DNA of 64,000 nt from Streptomyces noursei ATCC 11455 (lineage in GTDB: Bacteria > Actinomycetota > Actinomycetes > Streptomycetales > Streptomycetaceae), in NCBI RefSeq assembly GCF_001704275.1, contig NZ_CP011533.1, positions 4,464,001 through 4,528,000 of the forward strand, in the 5' to 3' direction. The notes beneath the pieces were generated by a model. That model worked only from the letters and a program-made list of their open reading frames with translations, was not told the DNA's origin and did no database searches. Positions 34,175 through 43,561 of the stretch are shown here, piece after piece (positions within the stretch are counted from its first letter, which is position 1; each line of letters begins with the position of its first letter). A program made the position numbers and the translations under genes.

Positions 34175-34273
34175 GTCATATCTCCTTCGGGGCAGTGCCC
34201 GGAACCCGCACCGTGCGAGCTCCGTATCGCTGCGTTGATTGCCCGTCCGGGGATAAACACCGGCAATACGAAA

Positions 34274-34303
34274 GCGTTCCGCCGTGTACGACGGCGAGCA
34301 CGC
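34274..34303 (-). promoter_or_regulatory. Hairpin in the cspA leader
   Basis: GCGT-TC-CGCCGT / ACGGCG-AGC-ACGC pair around the loop GTACG, about 100 nt upstream of the cspA start. Cold-shock mRNAs commonly carry structured leaders that change with temperature. The transcription start was not identified, so whether it is transcribed is inference. Confidence 0.45.
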
Positions 34304-35803
34304 TTGAAGTCTTGGGAACCACAACTGCAACTGAGATCGAAGGTAGCACGGTACTGGTGGCCATGCGCGGCAGATGATCCCGAAGTTTTCGAGAGCGTAA
34401 AAAACCCCTACCGCGCCAGTGGCCATTTCTGTAGCTGCGGCATGAGATATTCAGGATCGGCGCTCGCCCGTATTCGAGCGGAAATACGTCGACCTCCTCG
34501 GCCACCACCCGGGCTCCGCAGGCACGAGCCGGGTACCAACCACGCCTGGCCGAACCGCACCGCACAACCGTCGGGGACGGTTCGCGGCGCGGCACGCCAG
34601 GCGTGCCGGGTGAGATCGCGGGGCCAGGGCATGACGTCTTTCCCGCTCGGCCCGCTGGGCATCTCCGGAGTCATGAGCGCACGCAAGCAACCGTCTCATC
34701 TCGGAGGACGGGTGCCGGAGAAACCGCGGCTGCGCAGTCCGAGGGCAACCCGAGCGGGCAGCGGGACGGAAAACACTGCCCACAGGCCGACCCAGGGCAG
34801 CGGAGCCAGCCTGGCACGCGACGCTCGGCCATTGCGGGTACCGTTGATCCCTTTGCCACAGCCGAGGAAAAACTGCACTGCCAGCAGCAGACAGTCATAG
34901 TTCGCATGGCCAGTTTCTGTCATAGCTCGCGGATGCGCCGTCCAGGACATGCGCACGTTTCGCAGACCAGATGCGAGAGCAGCGCGGCCGGGGCATCGCG
35001 GGCAGCGGTGGCCGGGGAAGTGCGACCGGAGAGGACGGAACGACCTACACGTTCCGAGCGCGCCGCAAGAGCCTGGCATCCTGACCCGTGAGCACCCGCG
35101 CGCCTTCCCTGTCACCGGGTGCGGCTCGCCCGGTCCTGCCGAGCGGGAGCGGAGGCGGTTCAGGTGGTCGACCACTGCGGGGGGGATGACTGCTGGACGG
35201 CGGGGTTCCGCTGGTCGGGCCGCTGCCCCCCATCGCCAACAGTGCGGCAATTGCCGCTAAAGCCGGTTTCGTTCGGGGGTTCCTCAACGATGAGCGGGCC
35301 GACACCGAAACCTGAACGGGCTGGCGCGGCACGTCCGCTCCGCGCGCTCCGGCTGAGCGTGTCCGGCCGCCCGCGCCATGCGGCGCCGGTCCCTCCCCTC
35401 GTGGGGACCGGTGCCGCATGGCGCGGGCGGCGTCGATCCGCGCCCCCCGTACCGGCGCGGATCCGGGAACAGCCGGACCCGTGGTCGACGTGGTGGTCCG
35501 GCGAGGACCTCGGCTTCTCGGGTGACCGGCGCTCGTGCGCCGGGCCCGTCACCACCGGCCCGCGGCTCCGGCGGCCGATGGCCGGGAGAATGCGGAGGGA
35601 TGCGATTGCTCGCCCGCGGATCCGGTGGCCCGTCCCGCGTCCGGGTAGTACCGGTTGGTGTGCCGTTGCGTCGTGATCCTGCCAGCTGTGGCTTCCCCCG
35701 AGGAGGTTCCGGTATCGAGCCGAGGGCTTAACCGCAGGTCAGCCAGTTAAGGTTGGTTTTCCGGTCCGGATGTCCAGGTGCGGGGGAAGTAAGGGGTAGA
35801 ACC
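34304..35803. other. Long gene-poor region between cspA and the STAND-WD40 gene
   Basis: 1.5 kb with only motif-less frames on both strands. The best of these (34696-34923, minus, 75 codons, partly hydrophobic) has non-streptomycete codon use and no ribosome site. A large inverted repeat lies at 35367-35430. The last 100 bp should contain the promoter of the downstream gene. The region may be decayed. Confidence 0.45.
35367..35430. repeat. 27-bp inverted repeat, one mismatch
   Basis: The left arm 35367-35393 (starts CCGCCCGCGCCATGCGGC) and right arm 35404-35430 (ends CATGGCGCGGGCGG) are complementary except at one position, with a 10-nt spacer TCCCCTCGTG. It is in a gene-free region, so it may be a bidirectional terminator of lost genes, a structured RNA or one end of a lost element. 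Confidence 0.8.
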
Positions 35804-38800
35804 TTGAGTTCCGACTCAGGGGCACGCACAGCCTTCGCCGAACGTCTCGCCTTGCTGTACAAGGAGGCCGGCAACCCGCCCCTCAAGAAGGTGGCCGAGG
35901 GGGTTGTCCGACTCCAGCGGGTCGACGAGCGAGGGCGGCCCGTGCGGGTCTCCGTCCAGCGGATCAGCGACTGGCGACGGGCCAAGAACGTGCCGGCGCA
36001 GTTCGCCGCCCTCGCGGCCGTGCTGCACATCCTCATCCCCCAGGCCCGGCGCCTGCGGTCGACACCGGTGTCCGCCGGTCTGTACGACCTGGCGCAGTGG
36101 CAGCGCCTCTGGGAGCGCGCGGTCGCGGACCCGGTCGGCGACCGCGCCGCGCCCGCCGCGCAGGCGGAGGAGCGGCCCGCGGCCGACGCCCCGACCGTCA
36201 CCGGTGTGTGCCCGTACCGGGGGCTCGCCCCGTATCGCCAGCAGGACGCCCGGTGGTTCTTCGGCCGGGAGCGGAGCACCGAGGCGCTCGTCGCCCAGCT
36301 CCGCGCGGCGGAGGACACCGGCGGCCTGATCATGCTCGTGGGCGCCTCGGGGGCGGGGAAGTCCTCCTTGTTGAGCGCCGGCCTGGTGCCCGCGCTGCGC
36401 GGCGGCGCACCGGGCGACGGGGACGGCCGGGAGCGGGTCGTGCTGCAGCTCGTACCGGGCGGCGATCCGCTCGGGGAGCTGACCGGCAAGATCCCCGAGC
36501 TCGCCGCCGTCCTCGCCGCCGAGGACGGATCGGCCGAGCGCCGGCCCGGTACCCCGCGGTTCGCGCGCGCGGTACAAGAGGCCGTCGCGGCGTGGGCCCG
36601 CCGCGAGGGGACCTCCGCCGCCGCGCGTCCGGTCGTGATCGTGGACCAGTTCGAGGAGGCGTTCACCCTCTGCTCCGACGAGACGGCCAGACGCACCTTC
36701 ATCCAGCTCCTGCACGCGGCGTGTACGCCCTCCCCCACGTTCTCCGCTTCGCTCGAACAGGGAGGACCCCCGTCCGCCGACGCGGACGCCCCGGCCCCCG
36801 TCCTCGTCATCATCGGCATACGCGCCGACTTCTACGAACAGTGCCTGGGCCACACCGAACTGGCCGACGCGCTGCAGCACCGGCACATGGTGCTCGGGCC
36901 GCTGACCACGACGGAGCTGCGCGAGGCGGTGACCGGCCCGGCCAAGGCGGTGGGGCTGGAGCTCGAACCGGGCCTGGCCGAGCTGATCGTCCGGGAGGTC
37001 AGCGCCGACGGCCCCGGCGGGGCGCACGACGCGGGCGTGCTGCCGCTGCTCTCGCACGCCCTGCTCGCCACCTGGCAGCGGCGGAAGGCGGGACGGCTGA
37101 CGCTGGCCGGCTACCGCGCGGCGGGCGGGATCCAGGGCGCGGTGGCGGCGACCGCCGAGCGGGCCTGGAGCGGCCTCGACCCGACGGGGCGCACCGCCGC
37201 GCGGCTGCTGCTCCTGCGGCTGGTGCGGCTGGGCGAGGACACCCAGGCCACCCGCCGGCGCGGGACCCGGCGCCAGCTGTCGGAGGAGTCGACCGACCCC
37301 GGCAAGACGGAGGAGTCGCTGGAGGCGCTGGTGCACGCCCGCCTGGTGACGCTCGACGCGGACGCCGTGGAGATCACCCACGAGGCGCTGCTGCACGCCT
37401 GGCCGCGGCTGCGCGACTGGATCGACGAGGACCGCAACGGCAATCTGCTGCGCCAGCGGCTGGAGGAGGACGGTCGGGCCTGGGAGGGCTCGGACCGCGA
37501 CCCGTCGCTGCTGTACCGGGGCTCCCGTCTGGAGCAGGCCCGTACCTGGGCGCGGTCCGCCGGCGACACCTCGCTGACCCGCAGCGCGGTGGAGTTCCTG
37601 GCCGCCTCGGTCCGGCTGCGCAAGCGCATCGTCTGGCTCAGCCGCGGCGCGGTGGCGGCGCTGGTGGTCATGGCGATGCTGGCCGTCGGTTCCGCGGTGG
37701 TGGCGTGGCAGCAGCGGGACGACACCGTCTTCCAGCAGGTGCTCGCCGAGGCCGATCGCGCCCAGGACGCCGATCCGTCCCTGTCGGCCCAGCTCGATCT
37801 GGTGGCGCACCGTCTGCGGCCCGGCGACAAGGGCACGACCAACCGGCTCATCTCGATCGTGAACGCCCCGCTGGCCACGCCCCTGCTGGGCCACACCGGC
37901 GCCGTCTACCTCACCTCGTTCAGCCCGAACGGGCGGGTCCTGGCCACCGCCAGCTACGACCGGACCGTCCGGCTGTGGGACGTGTCGGACCGGGCGCGCC
38001 CCCGTCCCCTGGGCGAGCCCCTCACCGGCCACACGAGCTGGGTGAGCACCGCCGTCTTCAGCCCGGACGGGCACACCCTGGCCAGCGCGTCGGACGACGG
38101 CACGTTCCGGCTGTGGGACGTGCGGGACCCCGCCCACCCGCGCGCGCTGGGCACCCCGTCGACCGGCCATGACGGCACGATCTACCTGCTCGCCTTCAGC
38201 CCGGACGGGAAGACGCTGGCGTCCGCCACCGAGGACCACACCGTGCGCCTGTGGGACATGGCCGCCCCGGGCCGGCCGAGGCCGCTGGGCGCCCTGACCG
38301 GCCACTCGGCCGCGGTGCGCTCGGTGGCGTTCAGCCCCGACGGGCGGACGCTGGCGGCCGGTGGCGACGACGCCACGATCCGGCTGTGGGACATGGCCGA
38401 TCGCCAACACCCGGAGCCGATCGACACGGTGCTGACCGGCCACTCCGCCACGGTGCACTCGGTGGCGTTCAGCCCCGACGGCCACACCCTCGCCAGCGGC
38501 AGCGCGGACAACACCATCCGGCTGTGGGACGTGGCCGACCCGCGGCAGGCGAAGCCGATCGGCGAGCCGCTCACCGGCCACACCGGGCCCCTGTGGTCCG
38601 TGGCGTTCAGCCCCGACGGCAACATGCTCGCCGCGGGCAGCGCGGACAGCACGGCGACGCTGTGGAACGTCAGCGACCCGGAGTACCCCTCACAGGTCGG
38701 CGAGTCCCTCGCCGGCGGCAGCGGTGAGATGTACGCCGTGGGCTTCAGCCCCGACGGGCGCACCCTCGCGACGGGGAGCGGCGACGGCAAGGCGCGGCTG

Positions 38801-39856
38801 TGGTCGATCCCGACGACGGACATGGTCGGCCGGTTCGGCGCGTTCCGTCCGGACGGACGGGTGCTCGCCACGTCCGCCCGGGACGGCCGGGTCCGGCTGT
38901 GGAACGTGGCGAACCCCGACCGCCCGGTGCCGCTCAGCGCACCCTTCATGCCGCGGGACGGCGCCGACCGCGCCCTGAAGTTCTCCCCCGACGGCCGCGT
39001 CCTCGCCATGCACACGGCGCACCGGAAGGTGTACCTGTGGAACGTCACCGACCCGACCCGGCCGGTCTCCTACGGTCCGCCCATCATGCTGCGGACGCGC
39101 TACGCGGGCTCCCAGGCCATGGCGTTCAGCCCGAACGGCCGCACGCTGGCGACCGCCATGGACGACCGCACCATCCAGCTGTGGAACGTCACCGACCCCT
39201 CCCGTGTCGTCCCGCTCGGCACGCCGCTCACCGGCCACCAGGGCTACGTCAACGCCCTCGCCTTCGCCCCCGACGGCCGCACGCTCGTCAGCGGCAGCGC
39301 GGACGCCACCATGCGGCTGTGGAACACCGCCGACCCGCGGCACGCCACGCCGCTCGGCAAGCCCCTGACGGGGCACCTGGGCCCGGTCGGGGTGCTCGCC
39401 TTCAGCCCGGACGGCCGCACGTTGGCCAGCGGCAGCGACGACGACACCGTCCGGCTCTGGAACCTCGCCGACCCCAGCCGGGTGACCCGGTTGGGGTCCC
39501 CCCTCACGGGCCACACCGAGGCGGTGGTGTCGCTGACGTTCAACGAGAGCGGCCGGACGCTGGCCAGCGGCGGCAGCGACAACACGGTCCGGTTCTGGAA
39601 CGTCGCGGACCCGTCCCGGGCCAGCGCCATCGGGCAGTCGACGAGCCCGCGCGCCAAGGCGGGCAGCTTCCTGGCGTTCAGCCCTCAGAGCCGCATGCTC
39701 GGCGTGGCGAGCGGCGCCGGTACCGTCCGGCTGTGGAACCTGGACACCGACACCGCCGTGCGTCGTATCTGTTCGACCACGCGGGGCGTGCTGACGCCGG
39801 AGAAGTGGCATGAGTACCTGCCCCAGCTCTCCTACGCGCCGCCGTGCAGCGAGTGA
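35804..39856 (+). CDS. STAND NTPase with HTH-like N-terminus and 14 WD40 blades
   Basis: The 1350-aa product starts with a conserved helical region (SARTAFAERLALLYKE-type start to about 115; VQRISDWRRAKNVPAQ resembles a DNA-binding helix). A STAND P-loop module follows: CPYRGLAPY...FFGRE, Walker A VGASGAGKSS near 182, Walker B VIVDQFEEAF near 280, winged-helix part ITHEALLHAWPRL. One membrane helix (about 607-636, IVWLSRGAVAALVV) leads to 14 WD repeats (695-1313), enough for two seven-bladed propellers. Blades 7-10 and 14 are degenerate. TTG 35804 is chosen for AAGGGG 7 nt upstream. It is a probable signal-sensing scaffold; partners are unknown. It is followed by a terminator. Confidence 0.9.
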   Translation: MSSDSGARTAFAERLALLYKEAGNPPLKKVAEGVVRLQRVDERGRPVRVSVQRISDWRRAKNVPAQFAALAAVLHILIPQARRLRSTPVSAGLYDLAQWQRLWERAVADPVGDRAAPAAQAEERPAADAPTVTGVCPYRGLAPYRQQDARWFFGRERSTEALVAQLRAAEDTGGLIMLVGASGAGKSSLLSAGLVPALRGGAPGDGDGRERVVLQLVPGGDPLGELTGKIPELAAVLAAEDGSAERRPGTPRFARAVQEAVAAWARREGTSAAARPVVIVDQFEEAFTLCSDETARRTFIQLLHAACTPSPTFSASLEQGGPPSADADAPAPVLVIIGIRADFYEQCLGHTELADALQHRHMVLGPLTTTELREAVTGPAKAVGLELEPGLAELIVREVSADGPGGAHDAGVLPLLSHALLATWQRRKAGRLTLAGYRAAGGIQGAVAATAERAWSGLDPTGRTAARLLLLRLVRLGEDTQATRRRGTRRQLSEESTDPGKTEESLEALVHARLVTLDADAVEITHEALLHAWPRLRDWIDEDRNGNLLRQRLEEDGRAWEGSDRDPSLLYRGSRLEQARTWARSAGDTSLTRSAVEFLAASVRLRKRIVWLSRGAVAALVVMAMLAVGSAVVAWQQRDDTVFQQVLAEADRAQDADPSLSAQLDLVAHRLRPGDKGTTNRLISIVNAPLATPLLGHTGAVYLTSFSPNGRVLATASYDRTVRLWDVSDRARPRPLGEPLTGHTSWVSTAVFSPDGHTLASASDDGTFRLWDVRDPAHPRALGTPSTGHDGTIYLLAFSPDGKTLASATEDHTVRLWDMAAPGRPRPLGALTGHSAAVRSVAFSPDGRTLAAGGDDATIRLWDMADRQHPEPIDTVLTGHSATVHSVAFSPDGHTLASGSADNTIRLWDVADPRQAKPIGEPLTGHTGPLWSVAFSPDGNMLAAGSADSTATLWNVSDPEYPSQVGESLAGGSGEMYAVGFSPDGRTLATGSGDGKARLWSIPTTDMVGRFGAFRPDGRVLATSARDGRVRLWNVANPDRPVPLSAPFMPRDGADRALKFSPDGRVLAMHTAHRKVYLWNVTDPTRPVSYGPPIMLRTRYAGSQAMAFSPNGRTLATAMDDRTIQLWNVTDPSRVVPLGTPLTGHQGYVNALAFAPDGRTLVSGSADATMRLWNTADPRHATPLGKPLTGHLGPVGVLAFSPDGRTLASGSDDDTVRLWNLADPSRVTRLGSPLTGHTEAVVSLTFNESGRTLASGGSDNTVRFWNVADPSRASAIGQSTSPRAKAGSFLAFSPQSRMLGVASGAGTVRLWNLDTDTAVRRICSTTRGVLTPEKWHEYLPQLSYAPPCSE

Positions 39857-40027
39857 CGAGGGCGAGGGGCCCGACGATCGGCGCCGGCGCGAAGTGCCAG
39901 GCGGGGCGCCGCCGGCCGGCGCCGGGGCCCCCGCGGCGGTGACGCCGGGTGAGACCGGTCACAACTCCGCACTTGAATTCGGCAGTTGACTCCCGCCGCG
40001 GGGACAGCCTTGCTAGGCTGGGGCACA

Positions 40028-40067
40028 GCCCGATCGCTGGTGCATCCCCCGTCGCCAGCGATCGGGC
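40028..40067 (+). terminator. Terminator after the WD40 gene
   Basis: GCCCGATCGCTGG and CCAGCGATCGGGC form a perfect 13-bp stem with a 14-nt loop, followed by GTTCTGTTCTCTC, a fairly U-rich tail. Confidence 0.8.
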
Positions 40068-40184
40068 GTTCTGTTCTCTCATGCGGGCACGAAAATGGCC
40101 GCGCGCCGGCCGCGCGCGAAGGCCGCGCATGGTCCTGACAAAGCACCGGACCGCCGGCCGGTGGCCCGCGTAGGGTCGGTCCCC

Positions 40185-42320
40185 GTGACTTCTGCGAAGA
40201 GTTCCGAGACGCGTCCGAGTGCAGCGACGGCTTCGGAGCCGGTGACGGGTACGGGGTCCGCGACGGCCCCGGACACGGACCGGCGGCCCGCGACGTCGAA
40301 CCCGTTCTTCTCGGCCAGTGAACTTCCCTACGGGCTACCGCCCTTCGCCCGTATCCGGCACGAGCACTTCCGGCCCGCCTTCGAACGGGGCATCGCCGAG
40401 CAGCTGGCCGAAGTGGCCGCCGTCGGGGCCGACTCCGATCCGCCGACGTTCGAGAACACCGTGGCGGCGCTGGAGCGCAGCGGCGCGGTGCTGCGGCGGG
40501 TGTCCGCGGTGTTCTTCAACAAGGCCAACGCGGACACCGACGAGGCCACGCAGGAGCTGGAGGCGGAGATCGTGCCGCGGCTGGCCGCCCACGAGGACGC
40601 CGTGCTGCTCGATCCCGCCCTGTTCGCCCGTCTGGAGACGCTGCACGAGGCGCGGGCCGGACTCGGGCTGGACGGTGAGCAGTTGCGGCTGCTGGAGCGC
40701 CACCACGCGGCGCGGGTGCGGGCCGGGGCGCGGCTGGCCCCCGAGCAGCAGCGCCGGCTGCGGGAGTTGAACGCCGAGATCGCCACCCTGTGCACCGACT
40801 TCCGGCGGAATCTGCGGGCCGACAACGCGGCGGCCGCGCTGGTGGTGGACCGCGCCGAGGAACTGGCCGGACTGCCCGACGACGAGATCGCCACGGCCGC
40901 CGAGAACGCCCGGGCGCTGGGGCACGACGGCCGCTTCGCACTGAGCCTGCTGAACTTCACCAACCAGCCGCAGCTCGCCGCGCTGGAGGACCCCGCCCTG
41001 CGGGAGCGGCTGCTGACCGCCTCCATGGGGCGGGGCAGGGCCGCCAACGGGTCCGTCGCGATCGCCGTGGCCCGGTTGCGGGCCGAGCGCGCCGCCCTCC
41101 TCGGGCACTCCAGCCACGCGTCCTGGCAGGTCGCCGACCAGACCGCGGGGACGACCGACGCCGTGGCGGAGATGTTCGGGAAGCTGATCGGCCCGGCCCT
41201 GGTCCACGCCGAGCGGGAGGGCGCGGCGCTGGCGGAGGCCGCCGGCGTCGCGGAGGTCGGCGCGGCCGACTGGCAGTTCTACGCCGAGCGGGTGCGCCGG
41301 CAGCGGTTCGACCTCGACGCGGCGGCGCTGCGCCCCTACCTGGAGCTGGAGGCCGTCCTGCGGGACGGCGTCTTCCACGCCGCGACCCTGGTGTACGGGA
41401 TCACCTTCGCCGAGCGCCCCGATCTGGTCGCCTACCACCCGGACGCCCGGGTCTTCGAGGTGCACAACGCCGACGGCAGCCCCCTCGGCCTGTATGTCGG
41501 CGACTTCCACGCCCGGGAATCCAAGCGCGGCGGTGCCTGGATGAACGAACTGGTCACGCAGTCGCACCTGTTGGGGCAGCGGCCCGTGGTGGTCAACAAC
41601 CTGAACATCGCCAAGCCGGCGGCGGGCGAACCGGTGCTCCTGAACTGGAGCGAGGTCACCACGCTCTTCCACGAGTTCGGGCACGCGCTGCACGGGCTGT
41701 TCTCCGACGTCCGCTATCCGCTGCTGGCCGGCACCGAAGTGCCGCGCGACTTCGTCGAGTTCCCCTCGCAGGTGAACGAGATGTGGGCGGAGTGGCCCGA
41801 GGTCCTGGCCCGTTACGCCCGGCACCACCGCACCGGGGAGCCGATGCCGCCCGAACTGCCGGCCAGGCTGCGGGAGGCGGAACGATTCGGCGAGGGTTTC
41901 GACAGCGTCGAGCACCTGGCCGCCGCCGTCCTGGACTGGACCTGGCACACGGTGCCCGCCGACGAACTGCCCACCCCGGACGGCGTCGAGGCGTTCGAGG
42001 CGGCCGCGCTGGCACGCCACGGACTGGCCCACCCGGCGATCCCGCCCCGCTACCGGACCGGCTACTTCGCCCATGTCTTCGGCGGCGGCTACGCGGCCGG
42101 GTACTACGGGTACCGCTGGGCGGAAGTACTGGACGCGGACACCGTGCGCTGGTTCCGCGAGAACGGCCGGACGGTCCGCGAGAGCGGCGAGATCTTCCGC
42201 CGGGAACTCCTCAGCCGGGGCAACAGCGTCGACCCCATGGCGGCGTTCCGCGCGGTGCTGGGACGCGACCCGGACTTCGGGCCGCTGCTGGCGCGGCGAG
42301 GGGCCGGGCCCGCGGAGTAG
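40185..42320 (+). CDS. M3-family zinc metallopeptidase (peptidyl-dipeptidase/oligopeptidase)
   Basis: This 711-aa thimet-oligopeptidase-like enzyme has HEFGH at 496-500 in the motif LFHEFGHALHGL, plus LYVGDFHARESKRGGAWM, FVEFPSQVNEMWAEWPEVL and RYRTGYFAHVFGGGYAAGYYGY, all typical of Dcp-type enzymes. It degrades short cytoplasmic peptides. GTG 40185 is chosen because TAGGGT (40171-40176) ends 8 nt upstream, giving a leaderless start MTSAKSSETRP; the ATG 40095 frame would begin in the terminator region. About 40 disordered N-terminal residues precede the NPFFSASELPYGLPPF domain start. Confidence 0.92.
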   Translation: MTSAKSSETRPSAATASEPVTGTGSATAPDTDRRPATSNPFFSASELPYGLPPFARIRHEHFRPAFERGIAEQLAEVAAVGADSDPPTFENTVAALERSGAVLRRVSAVFFNKANADTDEATQELEAEIVPRLAAHEDAVLLDPALFARLETLHEARAGLGLDGEQLRLLERHHAARVRAGARLAPEQQRRLRELNAEIATLCTDFRRNLRADNAAAALVVDRAEELAGLPDDEIATAAENARALGHDGRFALSLLNFTNQPQLAALEDPALRERLLTASMGRGRAANGSVAIAVARLRAERAALLGHSSHASWQVADQTAGTTDAVAEMFGKLIGPALVHAEREGAALAEAAGVAEVGAADWQFYAERVRRQRFDLDAAALRPYLELEAVLRDGVFHAATLVYGITFAERPDLVAYHPDARVFEVHNADGSPLGLYVGDFHARESKRGGAWMNELVTQSHLLGQRPVVVNNLNIAKPAAGEPVLLNWSEVTTLFHEFGHALHGLFSDVRYPLLAGTEVPRDFVEFPSQVNEMWAEWPEVLARYARHHRTGEPMPPELPARLREAERFGEGFDSVEHLAAAVLDWTWHTVPADELPTPDGVEAFEAAALARHGLAHPAIPPRYRTGYFAHVFGGGYAAGYYGYRWAEVLDADTVRWFRENGRTVRESGEIFRRELLSRGNSVDPMAAFRAVLGRDPDFGPLLARRGAGPAE

Positions 42321-42371
42321 CCGACCGGGCGCCGGCGGCCCCGGCCCGGCCCCGGCGCCCGGGCGCCGCTC

Positions 42372-43448
42372 CTACTCCCCGTCGTCCGCCACCGCCCGCC
42401 AGGTGACCGGGCGCGCGCCGTCACCGTCGCCCTGGAAGGTCAGCGAGGCCGGCGGGTCGCCCTTCGGCAGCATGTGGATGGTGCACTCGGCCACCGAGGC
42501 ACCCGGCTTGACCATCTTGTGGGGGACCGCTTCGGGGCACTGGGGAACACCGGGGCCGCCGATGTCCAGCAGGATCATCTTCCGTGCCTGCTGGCCACTG
42601 ACGCCGGTCAGCGTCAGGTTGTCGTTGAGGCCCGGGTAGAGCTCGTACTGACCGGTGTTCCGGTACTCCACCGTCACGTAATACGGGACGAGCTTCTTCT
42701 GGTCCGCCTTCAGGTCGAAGCGGCTCAGATCGTCCAGGGAACCGGTGCGGACGCTCTTGGGCGTGGCCAGGACGGTCGCCGTGTGACGGTCGCTGTCCGT
42801 GGTGACCGCGTCGGTGGGCTGGTGCGGGGGCAGCACCCCGGGCGCGCCCTGCCGGGCACCGCCGATCTGCCAGATCAGGGTGTCGCCGCCGTCGTCCTTG
42901 TAGGAGACGTTCCCCGGCTTCAGCCCCTTGGGGAGCATGAAGATCTGGCAGAACGACGTGGTCTCGCCGGCCGCCAACGTGTCCTTGCCGGACTCCTGAC
43001 ACTCGGGCGGCAGACCGTTGCCGGTGGCCAGCGGGTTGGTGCGGAACAGCGAGACCTGCTCGCCGGCCCGGCCGTCCACCCCGTTGACGGAGAAGTTCCG
43101 CTCCGGATACAGCCCGCTCAGCGGCCCCTTGCCGGTGTTGGTGTAGGAGACGGTGAGGTAGTACGGAGCGAGCCCCTTGAGATTGTCGTCCAACCGGATG
43201 TGCGCGAGGTCCGCGGGGTGGCCGAGGGCCAGGCGGGTGGGCTTGAGCCGCAGCGGATGCGCCTTGTGGTCGGAACCGGTCCAGGTGCCGGCGCGGGACG
43301 CGGACTCCATCGGCTGCGGCGCGGCGGGCAGCACGCCGGCGGACGCCTCCGCCTGCGGCGTTCTGCTCGGCGCTCCCCCGCATCCCACGGCCAGCAGCAT
43401 GAGCACGCCCGCACCCGCGGCACCGGCCATCCGTGTGCGTACCCGCAC
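42372..43448 (-). CDS. Lipoprotein with two tandem homologous domains
   Basis: The 358-aa product starts MRVRTRMAGAAGAGVLMLLA with the lipobox LAVGC. Two halves are related: LAPYYLTVSYTNTGKGPLSGLYPERN...CQIFMLPKGLKPG and LVPYYVTVEYRNTGQYELYPGLND...CTIHMLPKGDPPA. Each half has a Cys pair (PPECQ...SFCQ, VPQCPE...AECTI), probably disulfide-linked beta-sandwiches outside the membrane. The function is unknown. GTG 43448 has GGGGG 6 nt upstream. It is convergent with the M3 peptidase and alone in its transcription unit. Confidence 0.8.
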   Translation of the reverse strand: MRVRTRMAGAAGAGVLMLLAVGCGGAPSRTPQAEASAGVLPAAPQPMESASRAGTWTGSDHKAHPLRLKPTRLALGHPADLAHIRLDDNLKGLAPYYLTVSYTNTGKGPLSGLYPERNFSVNGVDGRAGEQVSLFRTNPLATGNGLPPECQESGKDTLAAGETTSFCQIFMLPKGLKPGNVSYKDDGGDTLIWQIGGARQGAPGVLPPHQPTDAVTTDSDRHTATVLATPKSVRTGSLDDLSRFDLKADQKKLVPYYVTVEYRNTGQYELYPGLNDNLTLTGVSGQQARKMILLDIGGPGVPQCPEAVPHKMVKPGASVAECTIHMLPKGDPPASLTFQGDGDGARPVTWRAVADDGE

Positions 43449-43561
43449 GGAAAACCCCCGTTGTCGACAATGCCCGGCCCGAACCGGCCGGGCAGTCCGC
43501 CACATTAACGGGCCGGACGCGACGCCCCCACGGCGGGCCCGACGGACGGACCCGCCCCTCC

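Larger units (their letters stand above)
21378..35803. other. Accessory stress-associated region downstream of tRNA-Pro
   Basis: Gene density falls, several stretches have no credible gene, and there are at least two pseudogenes and one IS remnant. Intact genes are dominated by stress functions: hsp18/rheA, DUF2267, two SpoIIE phosphatases, MerR, DUF5994, CBS, DEAD-box helicase and cold-shock protein. The left edge is tRNA-Pro, a common integration site, but no integrase, excisionase or repeated tRNA end was found, so integration is only suspected. By eye several intergenic parts (27.6-28.0, 28.4-28.7, 33.7-34.4 kb) are lower in GC than the core. Confidence 0.55.

Noticed and set aside
34696..34923. 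75-codon minus-strand frame with a hydrophobic stretch in the gene desert
   Set aside because: Codon use lacks the strong GC3 bias of its neighbours, there is no Shine-Dalgarno or -10 box at the start, and no family is recognised.
21250..35803. A complete integrative element inserted at tRNA-Pro
   Set aside because: No integrase, excisionase, relaxase or duplicated tRNA end could be found; the region is only described as accessory.
39962..40027. TTGACT ... TAGGCT as a promoter upstream of the M3 peptidase
   Set aside because: The spacing (22 bp) is too long for a standard promoter and the terminator at 40028-40067 would stop the transcript. The TAGGGT box at 40171 is the better candidate.
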